NCBI GenBank assembly: GCA_030428745.1
Contig: JAUIEG010000166.1
Coordinates: 1 to 6,272 of the forward strand
Origin: Alphaproteobacteria bacterium
GTDB lineage: Bacteria; Pseudomonadota; Alphaproteobacteria; Caulobacterales; Parvularculaceae
DNA: 6,272 nucleotides
Direction: 5' to 3'
Shown here: positions 1 through 5,699 of the stretch, in pieces
Position numbering within the stretch: position 1 is the first letter of the stretch
Layout of the letters: the number at the start of each line of letters is the position of its first letter
The notes under the pieces: model-generated
The model's input: the letters and a program-made list of their open reading frames with translations, nothing else
The model's database searches: none
Told to the model about the DNA's origin: nothing
Program-made: the position numbers and the translations under genes

Positions 1-1002
1 GGCGACGGATCCCTTGGCGCCTTCGAGATCGAAGTTGAAATGATCGATGGAAAAGCGGTTCGCCTCCGGATCAAACCGGGTTTCCCACTCAATGAAGGAG
101 ACCTTTCGCGGAACGCCGCCAACGCGCAAGACGCCTTCGCCTAATCGCGCATTGAACTTTGATGACAGGACCGCGCCTTCAGTCGTAAAGGCGATATCTG
201 CATGACCGCTCGCCGGCGCATCAATAATGGCCGCCACATCTCCATAGAAAGTGCTGAGCACATCGCCGACCGGGAAGTTTTCACCATCGACCATGACATT
301 GATGACGCCGCTTTCGGATCCATAGTCAGCGGTCGCCTTCACGCCGGCTTTGGCGTCGCCCATGTCAATGCCGCCATTGAGCATCGCCGTCAGCCCGTCG
401 GCATCACGGCGAAGGCGCACCTGTGTCGCCGGCGCTGTCCATGATCGTTCAGAGGCCTCGTCGAAGAAGGTGATCTCCGCATCCGACAATTCCGCTTCTT
501 CAAAGGCGCTTTTCAGCAACCTGCCTTCAAGCAGCGCGGAAAGGCCGGGGCCCTTTTTTCTAGACGCTTTCGTCTGAACGATGGGAATATCGACATTGAG
601 GTTTTCACGGCGAATGATGCTGAAACGCGCGCCGTCCGAGATGACTGTTTTCGGTCCGATTTCACCTGCGAGAAAATCGCCGAGATCGAATGTCATCAAT
701 AATTGCGGCGCGCTCGCCGCTTCATGATCATCTGTATCGAAAATGGCAATATTGTTTACAGTGAGGCGGTATTCACCACGCGTATCCGTGCGCCGCAATT
801 CGATTTCACCAAGCTTTGCGTTATATCCTTTCGGCAGACGCCGTTCGATGGCGAATTCAACGCTTGGTTTGAAAATATTGAGTAAGACCGGCCCCTGACC
901 GAGCCGCCAGGTCAGAAATATAAGCGCGGCGGCGGCGATAGCGATCACCAGGGCGATGACTTCAAGCGCTATGACAGCCGATTTCAACGCCCGCTTTTTC
1001 AT
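1..1002 (-). CDS. AsmA/YhdP-like (DUF3971-type) envelope protein, N-terminal part
   Basis: The minus frame is open from an ATG at 1002 to the left edge, giving 334 residues with no stop, so the gene continues outside the window. A basic start (MKKRALK) is followed by one hydrophobic helix at about residues 8-31. The rest is a long, beta-rich, soluble stretch. It includes GPVLLNIFKP (about 37-46), a segment on how the domain edge is built (IELRRTDTRGEYRLTV), and repeated short strands with Gly/Asp turns. This layout is typical of the alphaproteobacterial DUF3971/AsmA-like proteins. Relatives such as YhdP and TamB are inner-membrane anchored, span the periplasm, and are linked to lipid transport to the outer membrane or to assembly there; the role here is inferred from family resemblance only. 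Family members often exceed 1000 residues, so most of the protein is missing. A weak GAGGG lies 11 bases before the start. The gene diverges from the peroxiredoxin gene across about 200 bases. Confidence 0.8.
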   Translation of the reverse strand, partial: MKKRALKSAVIALEVIALVIAIAAAALIFLTWRLGQGPVLLNIFKPSVEFAIERRLPKGYNAKLGEIELRRTDTRGEYRLTVNNIAIFDTDDHEAASAPQLLMTFDLGDFLAGEIGPKTVISDGARFSIIRRENLNVDIPIVQTKASRKKGPGLSALLEGRLLKSAFEEAELSDAEITFFDEASERSWTAPATQVRLRRDADGLTAMLNGGIDMGDAKAGVKATADYGSESGVINVMVDGENFPVGDVLSTFYGDVAAIIDAPASGHADIAFTTEGAVLSSKFNARLGEGVLRVGGVPRKVSFIEWETRFDPEANRFSIDHFNFDLEGAKGSVA

Positions 1003-1208
1003 GCAAGCCGCAACCCTCGCGACACTCTAACCTGTCGGCGGCCCCGCCCCATCCATCACCGGCGCCGCAAACGTCTACGGGTACCGGCCAACGCCGCTGT
1101 CGGCAAGGGAGCGGGCGAAAAACACACAGCAAGAAACACACACGCACTGGAGATTTCGGCAAAGGCCGATATGGTGCCCGCCATCAATAACCTTCTTAGG
1201 ACATCACC
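1003..1208. other. Divergent intergenic region with short repeats
   Basis: This 206-base gap separates two divergent genes and must hold the start signals of both, but I recognise no clear -35/-10 pair on either strand. Two visible structures are worth recording. A perfect 9-base direct repeat, AAACACACA, occurs at 1120-1128 and 1134-1142, start-to-start 14 bases. An inverted repeat, TCGGC-AAAG-GCCGA, lies at 1156-1169, about 40 bases before the peroxiredoxin start. Either could be an operator, but that is a guess. No open frame here looks coding; the 66-codon minus frame crossing the region is out of frame with the AsmA-like gene and has no family resemblance. Confidence 0.4.
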
Positions 1209-1679
1209 ATGACGAAAGCGCTTGCCGAGGGCTCGAAAGCCCCGGCTTTCACCCTCCCCCTTGATGATGGGACCACGCTGAAACTCAAGGATCTCGCGGG
1301 ACAGAAGGCGGTTCTGTATTTCTATCCCAAGGACGACACGTCAGGCTGCACCAAAGAAGCCATCGCTTTTTCCGAAGACATGGCGAAGTTCAAGCGCGCC
1401 AAGACCCGGATCATCGGCGTGTCGCGCGATAGCATTGCCAAACACCAGAAGTTCAAGGAAAAACATGGCCTTAAAGTCGACCTCGGAGCCGATGAGACCG
1501 GCGCTGTCACGGAAAAATACGGCGTCTGGGTCGAAAAGAGCATGTATGGCCGGAAATATATGGGCATTGAGCGGGCGACCTTCCTGATCGACGAAAACGG
1601 CGTGATCCGGAAGATCTGGCGCAAGGTGAAAGTCGCGGGCCACGCGGAGGACGTGCTGGCGGCGGTGAAAGCGCTTTGA
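1209..1679 (+). CDS. bcp: Bcp/PrxQ-type thioredoxin-dependent peroxiredoxin, single-cysteine form
   Basis: This cytoplasmic peroxidase would reduce H2O2 and organic hydroperoxides using a thiol donor. The 156-residue length is normal for the Bcp/PrxQ branch of the AhpC/TSA family. The thioredoxin-like fold opens with EGSKAPAFTLPLDDG, and the active-site loop reads YPKDDTSGCTKEA with the peroxidatic Cys at residue 47. Thr44 and Arg122 (in IERATFLID) fill the other conserved active-site places. Ser45 replaces the usual Pro of TPGCT, a change I believe is common in alphaproteobacteria. The resolving Cys found five residues downstream in E. coli Bcp is Ile52 here, and Cys47 is the only cysteine in the protein. 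The enzyme must therefore work by a 1-Cys mechanism with an external thiol. AGGA at 1198-1201, seven bases before the ATG, supports the start. The stop overlaps the start of the ferritin-like gene, so the two are probably cotranscribed. Confidence 0.95.
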   Translation: MTKALAEGSKAPAFTLPLDDGTTLKLKDLAGQKAVLYFYPKDDTSGCTKEAIAFSEDMAKFKRAKTRIIGVSRDSIAKHQKFKEKHGLKVDLGADETGAVTEKYGVWVEKSMYGRKYMGIERATFLIDENGVIRKIWRKVKVAGHAEDVLAAVKAL

Positions 1680-2500
1680 ACGGCCCCGAAACCCTCCTAG
1701 CGGCCGCAGCCATGGTGCTGGATACAGCTGAGCCAGAGCAGAAAGCGGGCGCGGCTGAGAAAGCTGACAGCCTGCGGCGGGCGGGCGCACCGCTGGGAGA
1801 GGTCCAGGTCCCGCCGGATCGCCCCGCTCGGCCGAAAGCCCCGCGGCTCGTTCCGCCAGGCAAGGCGCCGCGCCGCCGCTTCGGCAGCCCTGAAGGCCGC
1901 GCCGCCCTTCTCCACGCCATCGCCCATATCGAATTCAACGCCATCGATCTCGCTTTCGACATGGCCGCACGCTTTGCCCCTGCGATTTCTGACGCGGGCC
2001 TCGACGGCGCGGCTTTCGCTCGTGACTGGATCCAGGTGGGCGGCGAGGAGGCGCGCCATTTCCGCATGGTCGACGCGCGCCTCAAAGAGCTCAATTGCCA
2101 TTATGGAGCCCTTTCCGCCCATGACGGCCTCTGGGAAGCGGCTGAAACCACCCGCCATGACGCCCTCGCACGGCTAGCTGTTGCGCCGCTCATTTTGGAA
2201 GCGAGAGGACTTGACGTTACGCCGGATATGATCGAAAGGCTGCAGACGGCGGGCGATGACGCCAGCGTCGCCGTACTCGAAGTCATCTATCGAGAAGAAG
2301 TCGGTCACGTCGCCTGTGGAAAACGCTGGTTCGACGCTCTTGCCACAGCCAGAGGCCTTGAACCGGAAGCCGCCTTCAAGGACCTGCGAAGCCGCTATTT
2401 TAAGGGCCAGGTGAAACCGCCCTTTAACCATGAAGCGAGGGCGAAAGCCGGACTGTCACGAGGGTTTTATGAACCTATTGGAAACGAAACCCGGGTTTAA
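1676..2500 (+). CDS. DUF455 family ferritin-like protein
   Basis: This is a 274-residue protein of the DUF455 (COG2833) ferritin-like family, whose biochemical role is not established. The sequence carries a diiron-style ligand set: Glu86 in AHIEFNAIDLAFD, Glu125 and His128 in EEARHF, Glu175 in LILEARGLDVTP, and Glu208 and His211 in EEVGHV. The pattern E, ExxH, E, ExxH fits a four-helix bundle with two metals. Other family signatures are PDRPARP (47-53), HDGLWEAAE (149-157) and KPPFN near the C-terminus. The chosen start is TTG at 1676, sharing TTGA with the peroxiredoxin stop; this keeps the N-terminal helix that the family has. An in-frame ATG at 1712 (residue 13) is the alternative and would shorten it by 12 residues. 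Coupling to a peroxiredoxin suggests a shared job in peroxide or iron handling, which is inference. No clear terminator follows. Confidence 0.9.
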   Translation: MNGPETLLAAAAMVLDTAEPEQKAGAAEKADSLRRAGAPLGEVQVPPDRPARPKAPRLVPPGKAPRRRFGSPEGRAALLHAIAHIEFNAIDLAFDMAARFAPAISDAGLDGAAFARDWIQVGGEEARHFRMVDARLKELNCHYGALSAHDGLWEAAETTRHDALARLAVAPLILEARGLDVTPDMIERLQTAGDDASVAVLEVIYREEVGHVACGKRWFDALATARGLEPEAAFKDLRSRYFKGQVKPPFNHEARAKAGLSRGFYEPIGNETRV

Positions 2501-2511
2501 TCATAAGTTAT
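2497..2511 (+). promoter_or_regulatory. Possible CtrA-like box upstream of lmdC
   Basis: The sequence reads TTAA-TCATAAG-TTAT, which matches 7 of the 8 fixed bases of the CtrA consensus TTAA-N7-TTAA. It overlaps the stop codon of the ferritin-like gene and lies about 127 bases before the lmdC start. An AT-rich AAAAAT at 2525-2530 sits where a -10 element would be expected, but it is a poor match. The box could be chance, since TAA stops and AT-rich spacers produce such matches. If real, it would link the peptidase-bactofilin operon to the cell cycle. Confidence 0.3.
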
Positions 2512-2637
2512 GATAAAGACGGCGAAAAATAGCGTTACACCATCACATAACTATTGCGTAATGCGCAGTTTTGCGCTTCCCTGTGAGCAGGGGTGGCTAG
2601 GTTGCGTGTGTAAGCGCGTGCAAGGGGCGTTCGTTTA

Positions 2638-3942
2638 ATGAGCCGTCGTTCCGGCAAAATGAGGCGCGTACTCAGCCGTATCTTCAAGGAACGGCAGATT
2701 TACCATCGCAGCGATGGTGTCGTTCACTTCATTTCCATGTCCTCGAAGAGCCAGATCGCGCTTGCGGTCATTGTCGGCGCGGCGCTTTTGTGGGTCGCCT
2801 ACGCCTCGGTCAATGTGGTCTTCAAGGAACAGATCATTGTCGCCAAGGACCGCGACAGTCGGATCATGGAGACCACCTACTCCAAACGCCTCCATGACGC
2901 TCAGCGCGCCTATGACGATGTCAGCGAACTGAACCAGATCATCAAACAGAATTTCGACGAAACGCTCTCAGACATTTCGGCGCGCCACCAGCTCCTCCAG
3001 AACATGGTGGAGCGCAAGGCGGCGATCGACGAAGGCCTCGGCGCCCTCGCCAAAGGCCTTTCCGAAGCCGGCGGGCCCAACGGCCAGCGGCCGACCAATG
3101 GCAACCGCATCATGATCGACATCGCCCCCGGCGAGCCGACCCCGCGTCAATCACGTATGTCCGCGGCCCGCAAACTTGGCGCCGGCCAGCCAGTCAATTC
3201 GGAGGTGAAGGGCGGCGCTTCAGAAGCCATCAAGGCCATGAATCACGCTGCGGCGGATCTTTATTCCGAGCAGATGCTCCTTATTGCAGCTCTCGAAGAA
3301 AAGGCGCTGGCCGAGCGCGAAAGCCTTACCCTGTTGTTGTCGAGCGTCGGCGTACCGGCGGAATCGCTCGTAACGCCTGCGAAAATCTCTAACACCATGC
3401 TGGCCCAGGGCGGCCCTTTCATTGACATCGCCGCCGGCGGCGAAGCCGCCGCTGTCTTCTACGAGCACGCCAATCGCGCGGCCGCCGCCGTGGACGACCT
3501 CGCTGCGATCTACAAGGCGCTGCAAAATGTGCCTCTTTCTTCTCCGCTCGTGGTCGGCCGCCGCTACACCAGCGGCTTTGGCATTCGCCGCGACCCGATC
3601 AATGGTAAGTATTCCCGCCATAACGGCATTGATTTTGCTGCGCCCTGGGCGTCGCCAGTGACGGCGACGGCAGACGGCGTGGTCCATTTCTCGGGTACAC
3701 GCTCTGGTTTCGGTCGCGTAGTTGAAATCAACCATGGGAACGGGTTCATTACCCGTTACGCGCATTTGAACCGTAGATCGGTGAAGACAGGCGAAAAAGT
3801 CTCTCTTCACGACAAGATTGGGGAGCTGGGGTCTAGCGGCCGCTCAACCGGACCGCACGTTCATTACGAAGTGCTGTACAAGGGCAAGCCGCTCAATCCT
3901 CGCCGTTTTATAGAGGCAGGTAGATATGTTTTCGAAAGCTAA
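2638..3942 (+). CDS. lmdC: LmdC-like membrane-anchored M23 (LytM) peptidoglycan endopeptidase
   Basis: This 434-residue inner-membrane protein has a periplasmic zinc endopeptidase domain expected to cut peptide cross-links in peptidoglycan. In order: a basic cytoplasmic tail (1-38, with FKERQIYHRSDGVVHF), one transmembrane helix (about 39-61), a helical, probably coiled-coil region (about 62-145), a linker rich in Ala, Gly and Pro, a second helical region (about 195-300), and the M23 domain (about 305-430). The zinc ligands His328 and Asp332 (HNGIDF) and His409 (HVHYEV) are present, as are the catalytic His376 (YAHL) and His407, so the enzyme should be active. The arrangement matches LmdC of Hyphomonas neptunium, whose cytoplasmic N-terminus binds the bactofilin encoded next to it. 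AAGGGG at 2622-2627, ten bases before the ATG, fits the start; Met8 is an alternative. The 3' end overlaps the bactofilin gene by 17 bases, so the pair forms an operon. Confidence 0.92.
   Translation: MSRRSGKMRRVLSRIFKERQIYHRSDGVVHFISMSSKSQIALAVIVGAALLWVAYASVNVVFKEQIIVAKDRDSRIMETTYSKRLHDAQRAYDDVSELNQIIKQNFDETLSDISARHQLLQNMVERKAAIDEGLGALAKGLSEAGGPNGQRPTNGNRIMIDIAPGEPTPRQSRMSAARKLGAGQPVNSEVKGGASEAIKAMNHAAADLYSEQMLLIAALEEKALAERESLTLLLSSVGVPAESLVTPAKISNTMLAQGGPFIDIAAGGEAAAVFYEHANRAAAAVDDLAAIYKALQNVPLSSPLVVGRRYTSGFGIRRDPINGKYSRHNGIDFAAPWASPVTATADGVVHFSGTRSGFGRVVEINHGNGFITRYAHLNRRSVKTGEKVSLHDKIGELGSSGRSTGPHVHYEVLYKGKPLNPRRFIEAGRYVFES
3912..3920 (+). promoter_or_regulatory. Ribosome binding site of the bactofilin gene, inside lmdC
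   Basis: AGAGGCAGG lies within the last codons of the peptidase gene. AGAGG is 9 bases and the following AGG 5 bases from the ATG at 3926. This fixes the bactofilin start upstream of the peptidase stop rather than at the later in-frame ATG (3974), and it implies translational coupling of the two products. Confidence 0.75.
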
Positions 3943-4531
3943 ACCAGCTAAGCAGCAAGGCGATCTGAAAACCATGAACAATGGGTCTCAGGAGGCGTCG
4001 GTTCAGCAGGCAAGCACGCAATCTGCGCCAAGAAAGGGATCAGGCGTTATGAAATCCGCCGGAGTGCCGTCCATCATCTCTTCCGACGTCGTCATGCGCG
4101 GCAATGTCAATTCTGCCGGCGAAATCCAGTTTGACGGATCGCTTGAAGGCGACATCAAAGCGGGCTCCCTGATCATCGGGGAGAAAGCCTCCGTCAAAGG
4201 CGAAGTTATCTGTGAGACGGTCACCGTGCGCGGCCGCGTCGAGGGCGGCATTCGCGCCAAGTCCGTCTCCCTCGCCTCCACCGCTCATATTCAGGGCGAC
4301 ATTCTTCACAGCTCGCTTTCTGTCGAAACAGGGGCGCATTTCGAAGGCAATTGCCGTCACTCCGACGATCCCTTGTCGGAAACCTCAGCGAAAGATTTCC
4401 GCCGCGCTCGTCCGTCGAGCCCGGCGCCCGCGCCGCGTCCCGTTGCAAATGCAAGCGATGAAGCCGAGCCATCCGCGCCAGCGAACGAAACTCCGTCCTT
4501 CCTCAGCGTCGGTCGTTCGCCGCTGCGCTAA
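3926..4531 (+). CDS. bacA: BacA-like bactofilin (polymer-forming cytoskeletal protein)
   Basis: Bactofilins polymerise without nucleotides into membrane-bound filaments that position cell-wall enzymes. This 201-residue protein has a flexible, Gln/Ser-rich N-terminus (1-47), the right-handed beta-helix core (about 48-146, from PSIISSDVVMRGN to GAHFEGNCRHS, with regular turns such as GDIKAGSLIIGEKASVKGEV), and a Pro/Ala-rich, probably disordered C-terminal tail (147-201). The extreme N-terminus, MFSKAKPAK, resembles the short membrane-targeting start (MFSK...) of Caulobacter BacA. Together with the ribosome site at 3912-3920 this supports the ATG at 3926; Met17 (3974) would remove that peptide. 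The overlap with the M23 peptidase gene mirrors the lmdC-bacA pair of stalked and budding relatives, where bactofilin recruits the peptidase to sites of growth. A strong terminator follows at 4555-4584, so this is the last gene of the operon. Confidence 0.95.
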   Translation: MFSKAKPAKQQGDLKTMNNGSQEASVQQASTQSAPRKGSGVMKSAGVPSIISSDVVMRGNVNSAGEIQFDGSLEGDIKAGSLIIGEKASVKGEVICETVTVRGRVEGGIRAKSVSLASTAHIQGDILHSSLSVETGAHFEGNCRHSDDPLSETSAKDFRRARPSSPAPAPRPVANASDEAEPSAPANETPSFLSVGRSPLR

Positions 4532-4554
4532 GCGCGTTCAAATCATACCGATCA

Positions 4555-4584
4555 AAAAAGGCCGCCTTTTCAGGCGGCCTTTTT
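4555..4584. terminator. Bidirectional Rho-independent terminator
   Basis: A perfect GC stem, GGCCGCC (4560-4566) with GGCGGCC (4573-4579), encloses the loop TTTTCA. It is flanked by A5 on the left and T5 on the right, which extend the pairing and give a U-tract on either strand. It lies 24 bases after the bactofilin stop and 25 bases after the stop of the minus-strand membrane protein gene. It should end transcription of both convergent units. Confidence 0.93.
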
Positions 4585-4608
4585 ATTTGGAGTTGTTATT
4601 GGCTGGCG

Positions 4609-5088
4609 CTATCGCCCGCGCATACCGGAAAGGCCTGTAATTGTCGTCAGAAGTGAAAGCCCCGCCGAAAGGTAGGCGCCCCATTGAACGCCCGCCAGTC
4701 CGGCGTCCGACCCGATCATGCCCATCATGAAAAGGCCCATGGCGCCCAACGAAGCGAGCCCCGCCGCCAGCGTGACAACGCTCGTAAGACGGCCAATCAC
4801 CGGCAACAGGCCGGGAATGCCGAGAATGGCGGCGATCCCGCAAAGGACGGACGCCCAGGTCAGCGCGCTGCCGACAATCGTGCCGTCATTCATGCGCCCT
4901 TCCGTGGCGCATTCCTCGCCCAAGGGCAGCCGCATATCCATGACGCAGTCAACAGCATTGCCGATGAAATAATCTCCTGTGACGACGGACATGCTTTCGC
5001 CGCGCACAGGATCCGTTGTTTCGACCGCAAACATCGGTCCAAAGAAAATCGCCGCGACGATCGCCAACGGCAGCAAAATTCGGATCAT
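4609..5088 (-). CDS. Hypothetical four-helix membrane protein
   Basis: I do not recognise this 159-residue protein. It is strongly hydrophobic, with predicted helices at about 4-21, 71-96, 101-125 and 133-154. Positive charges (Arg3, Arg100, and Arg157/Arg159 at the C-terminus) all fall on the side predicted to be cytoplasmic, so the topology is self-consistent with both ends inside. The first helix is followed by a periplasmic loop (23-70) containing Cys48 and Cys60, which could form a disulfide, and several acidic residues. A strong GAGGGGGA ribosome site (5095-5102) sits six bases before the ATG at 5088, and the gene ends at the shared terminator. These facts argue that this strand is coding rather than the equally long plus-strand frame at 4684-5163, which is hydrophilic and lacks any family signature. 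It lies downstream of fliO across a 159-base gap, so it may be cotranscribed, but nothing ties it to flagella. Confidence 0.75.
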   Translation of the reverse strand: MIRILLPLAIVAAIFFGPMFAVETTDPVRGESMSVVTGDYFIGNAVDCVMDMRLPLGEECATEGRMNDGTIVGSALTWASVLCGIAAILGIPGLLPVIGRLTSVVTLAAGLASLGAMGLFMMGMIGSDAGLAGVQWGAYLSAGLSLLTTITGLSGMRGR

Positions 5089-5247
5089 CTAGAATCCCCC
5101 TCTTTACCCAAGCCCACGCTCCGGAGCTTACCGGCTCCTGCGCGCCAAGCCAAGCGGGTGTGAGAGCTAAGCTCGCCTCGTCCCCAGGCGTCACTCAAGA
5201 CCGGCTTTATGCTGCATCGCATTCAAGCTGACGGTCGCCCGCCGGGA

Positions 5248-5634
5248 TCATGCAGCTTTTGCTTTATCTGAGGGTTTTACGCCGATCTCGCGCAGTTTCC
5301 TGGAGAAGCCGCCAAATTCCGCAAACGGATTGAATTGGGCCGGCGCATCGCCATGCTCTTCTTCGATTGCAGGAGCGGTGAGCCCGCTGGCGACGACTGT
5401 CTCTCCGGATGGGCCGAGAACGATCAGATATTCAAGATCGTCACACCGAACAATCGCGAGGCGACGGCGCGCATCGAGCGGCAGCGATTCAGAGATCGCG
5501 AGCCTGCGCTTCTTTCCGGATGCGCCTGGAAGATTGGCGAGACCGGCTTTGCGCGCAAGGAAAGCGGAACCGCCAATCATACCGAGAACGGCGATGAAGC
5601 CGAAAACAAGACGTAGTATTTCAGTCACCGGCAT
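5248..5634 (-). CDS. fliO: FliO-like flagellar biosynthesis protein
   Basis: FliO is a small inner-membrane protein that helps assemble the FliP ring of the flagellar type III export gate. This 128-residue product has one N-terminal transmembrane helix (about 6-26), a basic stretch (RKAG, then KKRR at 41-44), and the typical cytoplasmic FliO core at about 43-84. The core contains SESLPLDARRRLAIVRCDD and the following strand EYLIVLG. The tail after residue 85 is acidic and then basic, and is not distinctive. GAGGAA (5641-5646) lies six bases before the ATG at 5634. A perfect CtrA-like box and possible -10 element precede it, so it probably has its own promoter despite lying only 61 bases after the deacetylase gene. 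No fliP or other flagellar gene appears in the window, which is somewhat unusual. The family call rests on the short conserved core, so a FliO-like protein with another role is possible. Confidence 0.78.
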   Translation of the reverse strand: MPVTEILRLVFGFIAVLGMIGGSAFLARKAGLANLPGASGKKRRLAISESLPLDARRRLAIVRCDDLEYLIVLGPSGETVVASGLTAPAIEEEHGDAPAQFNPFAEFGGFSRKLREIGVKPSDKAKAA

Positions 5635-5666
5635 GTTCAGTTCCTCACGGCTCTGTGGAGGATGTT

Positions 5667-5699
5667 AAAATACCGGTCTCATACTTAACGCGGTGTTAA
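5667..5699 (-). promoter_or_regulatory. Putative CtrA-controlled promoter of fliO
   Basis: At 5685-5699 the minus strand reads TTAA-CACCGCG-TTAA, a perfect match to the CtrA consensus TTAA-N7-TTAA. A TATTTT hexamer at 5667-5672 follows, with its centre about 22 bases from the centre of the box. That is the spacing expected when CtrA covers the -35 region. Transcription would then begin near 5660, leaving a leader of about 25 bases that contains the ribosome site. One half-site overlaps the TAA stop of the deacetylase gene. CtrA directly activates early flagellar genes in Caulobacter, so the placement makes sense. It is a motif match, not proof. Confidence 0.55.

Noticed and set aside
202..885. 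Short plus-strand open frames at the left end
   Set aside because: They lie antisense to the continuous AsmA-like reading frame and have no family features.
1507..2094. 195-codon minus-strand open frame across bcp and the ferritin-like gene
   Set aside because: It is Arg/Ser/Pro-rich and antisense to two well-supported genes, as expected from a high-GC shadow frame.
2563..2576. Small hairpin GCGCA-GTTT-TGCGC after the ferritin-like gene
   Set aside because: The stem has only five pairs and no T-tract follows, so it is too weak to call a terminator.
3435..3457. GC-rich palindrome (GCCGCCGGCGGC then GAAGCCGCCGC)
   Set aside because: It lies within lmdC codons for an Ala/Gly-rich stretch; codon bias explains it and there is no U-tract.
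3220..3810. 196-codon minus-strand open frame inside lmdC
   Set aside because: It is antisense to the conserved M23 domain, and its translation resembles no known protein.
5123..5138. GGAGC-TTACCG-GCTCC inverted repeat between fliO and the membrane protein gene
   Set aside because: The stem is five bases with no U-tract, and the region shows no tRNA or small RNA signature.
4684..5163. 159-codon plus-strand open frame
   Set aside because: It is antisense to the hydrophobic membrane protein gene, is Arg/Gln/His-rich with no family signature, and has no convincing ribosome site.
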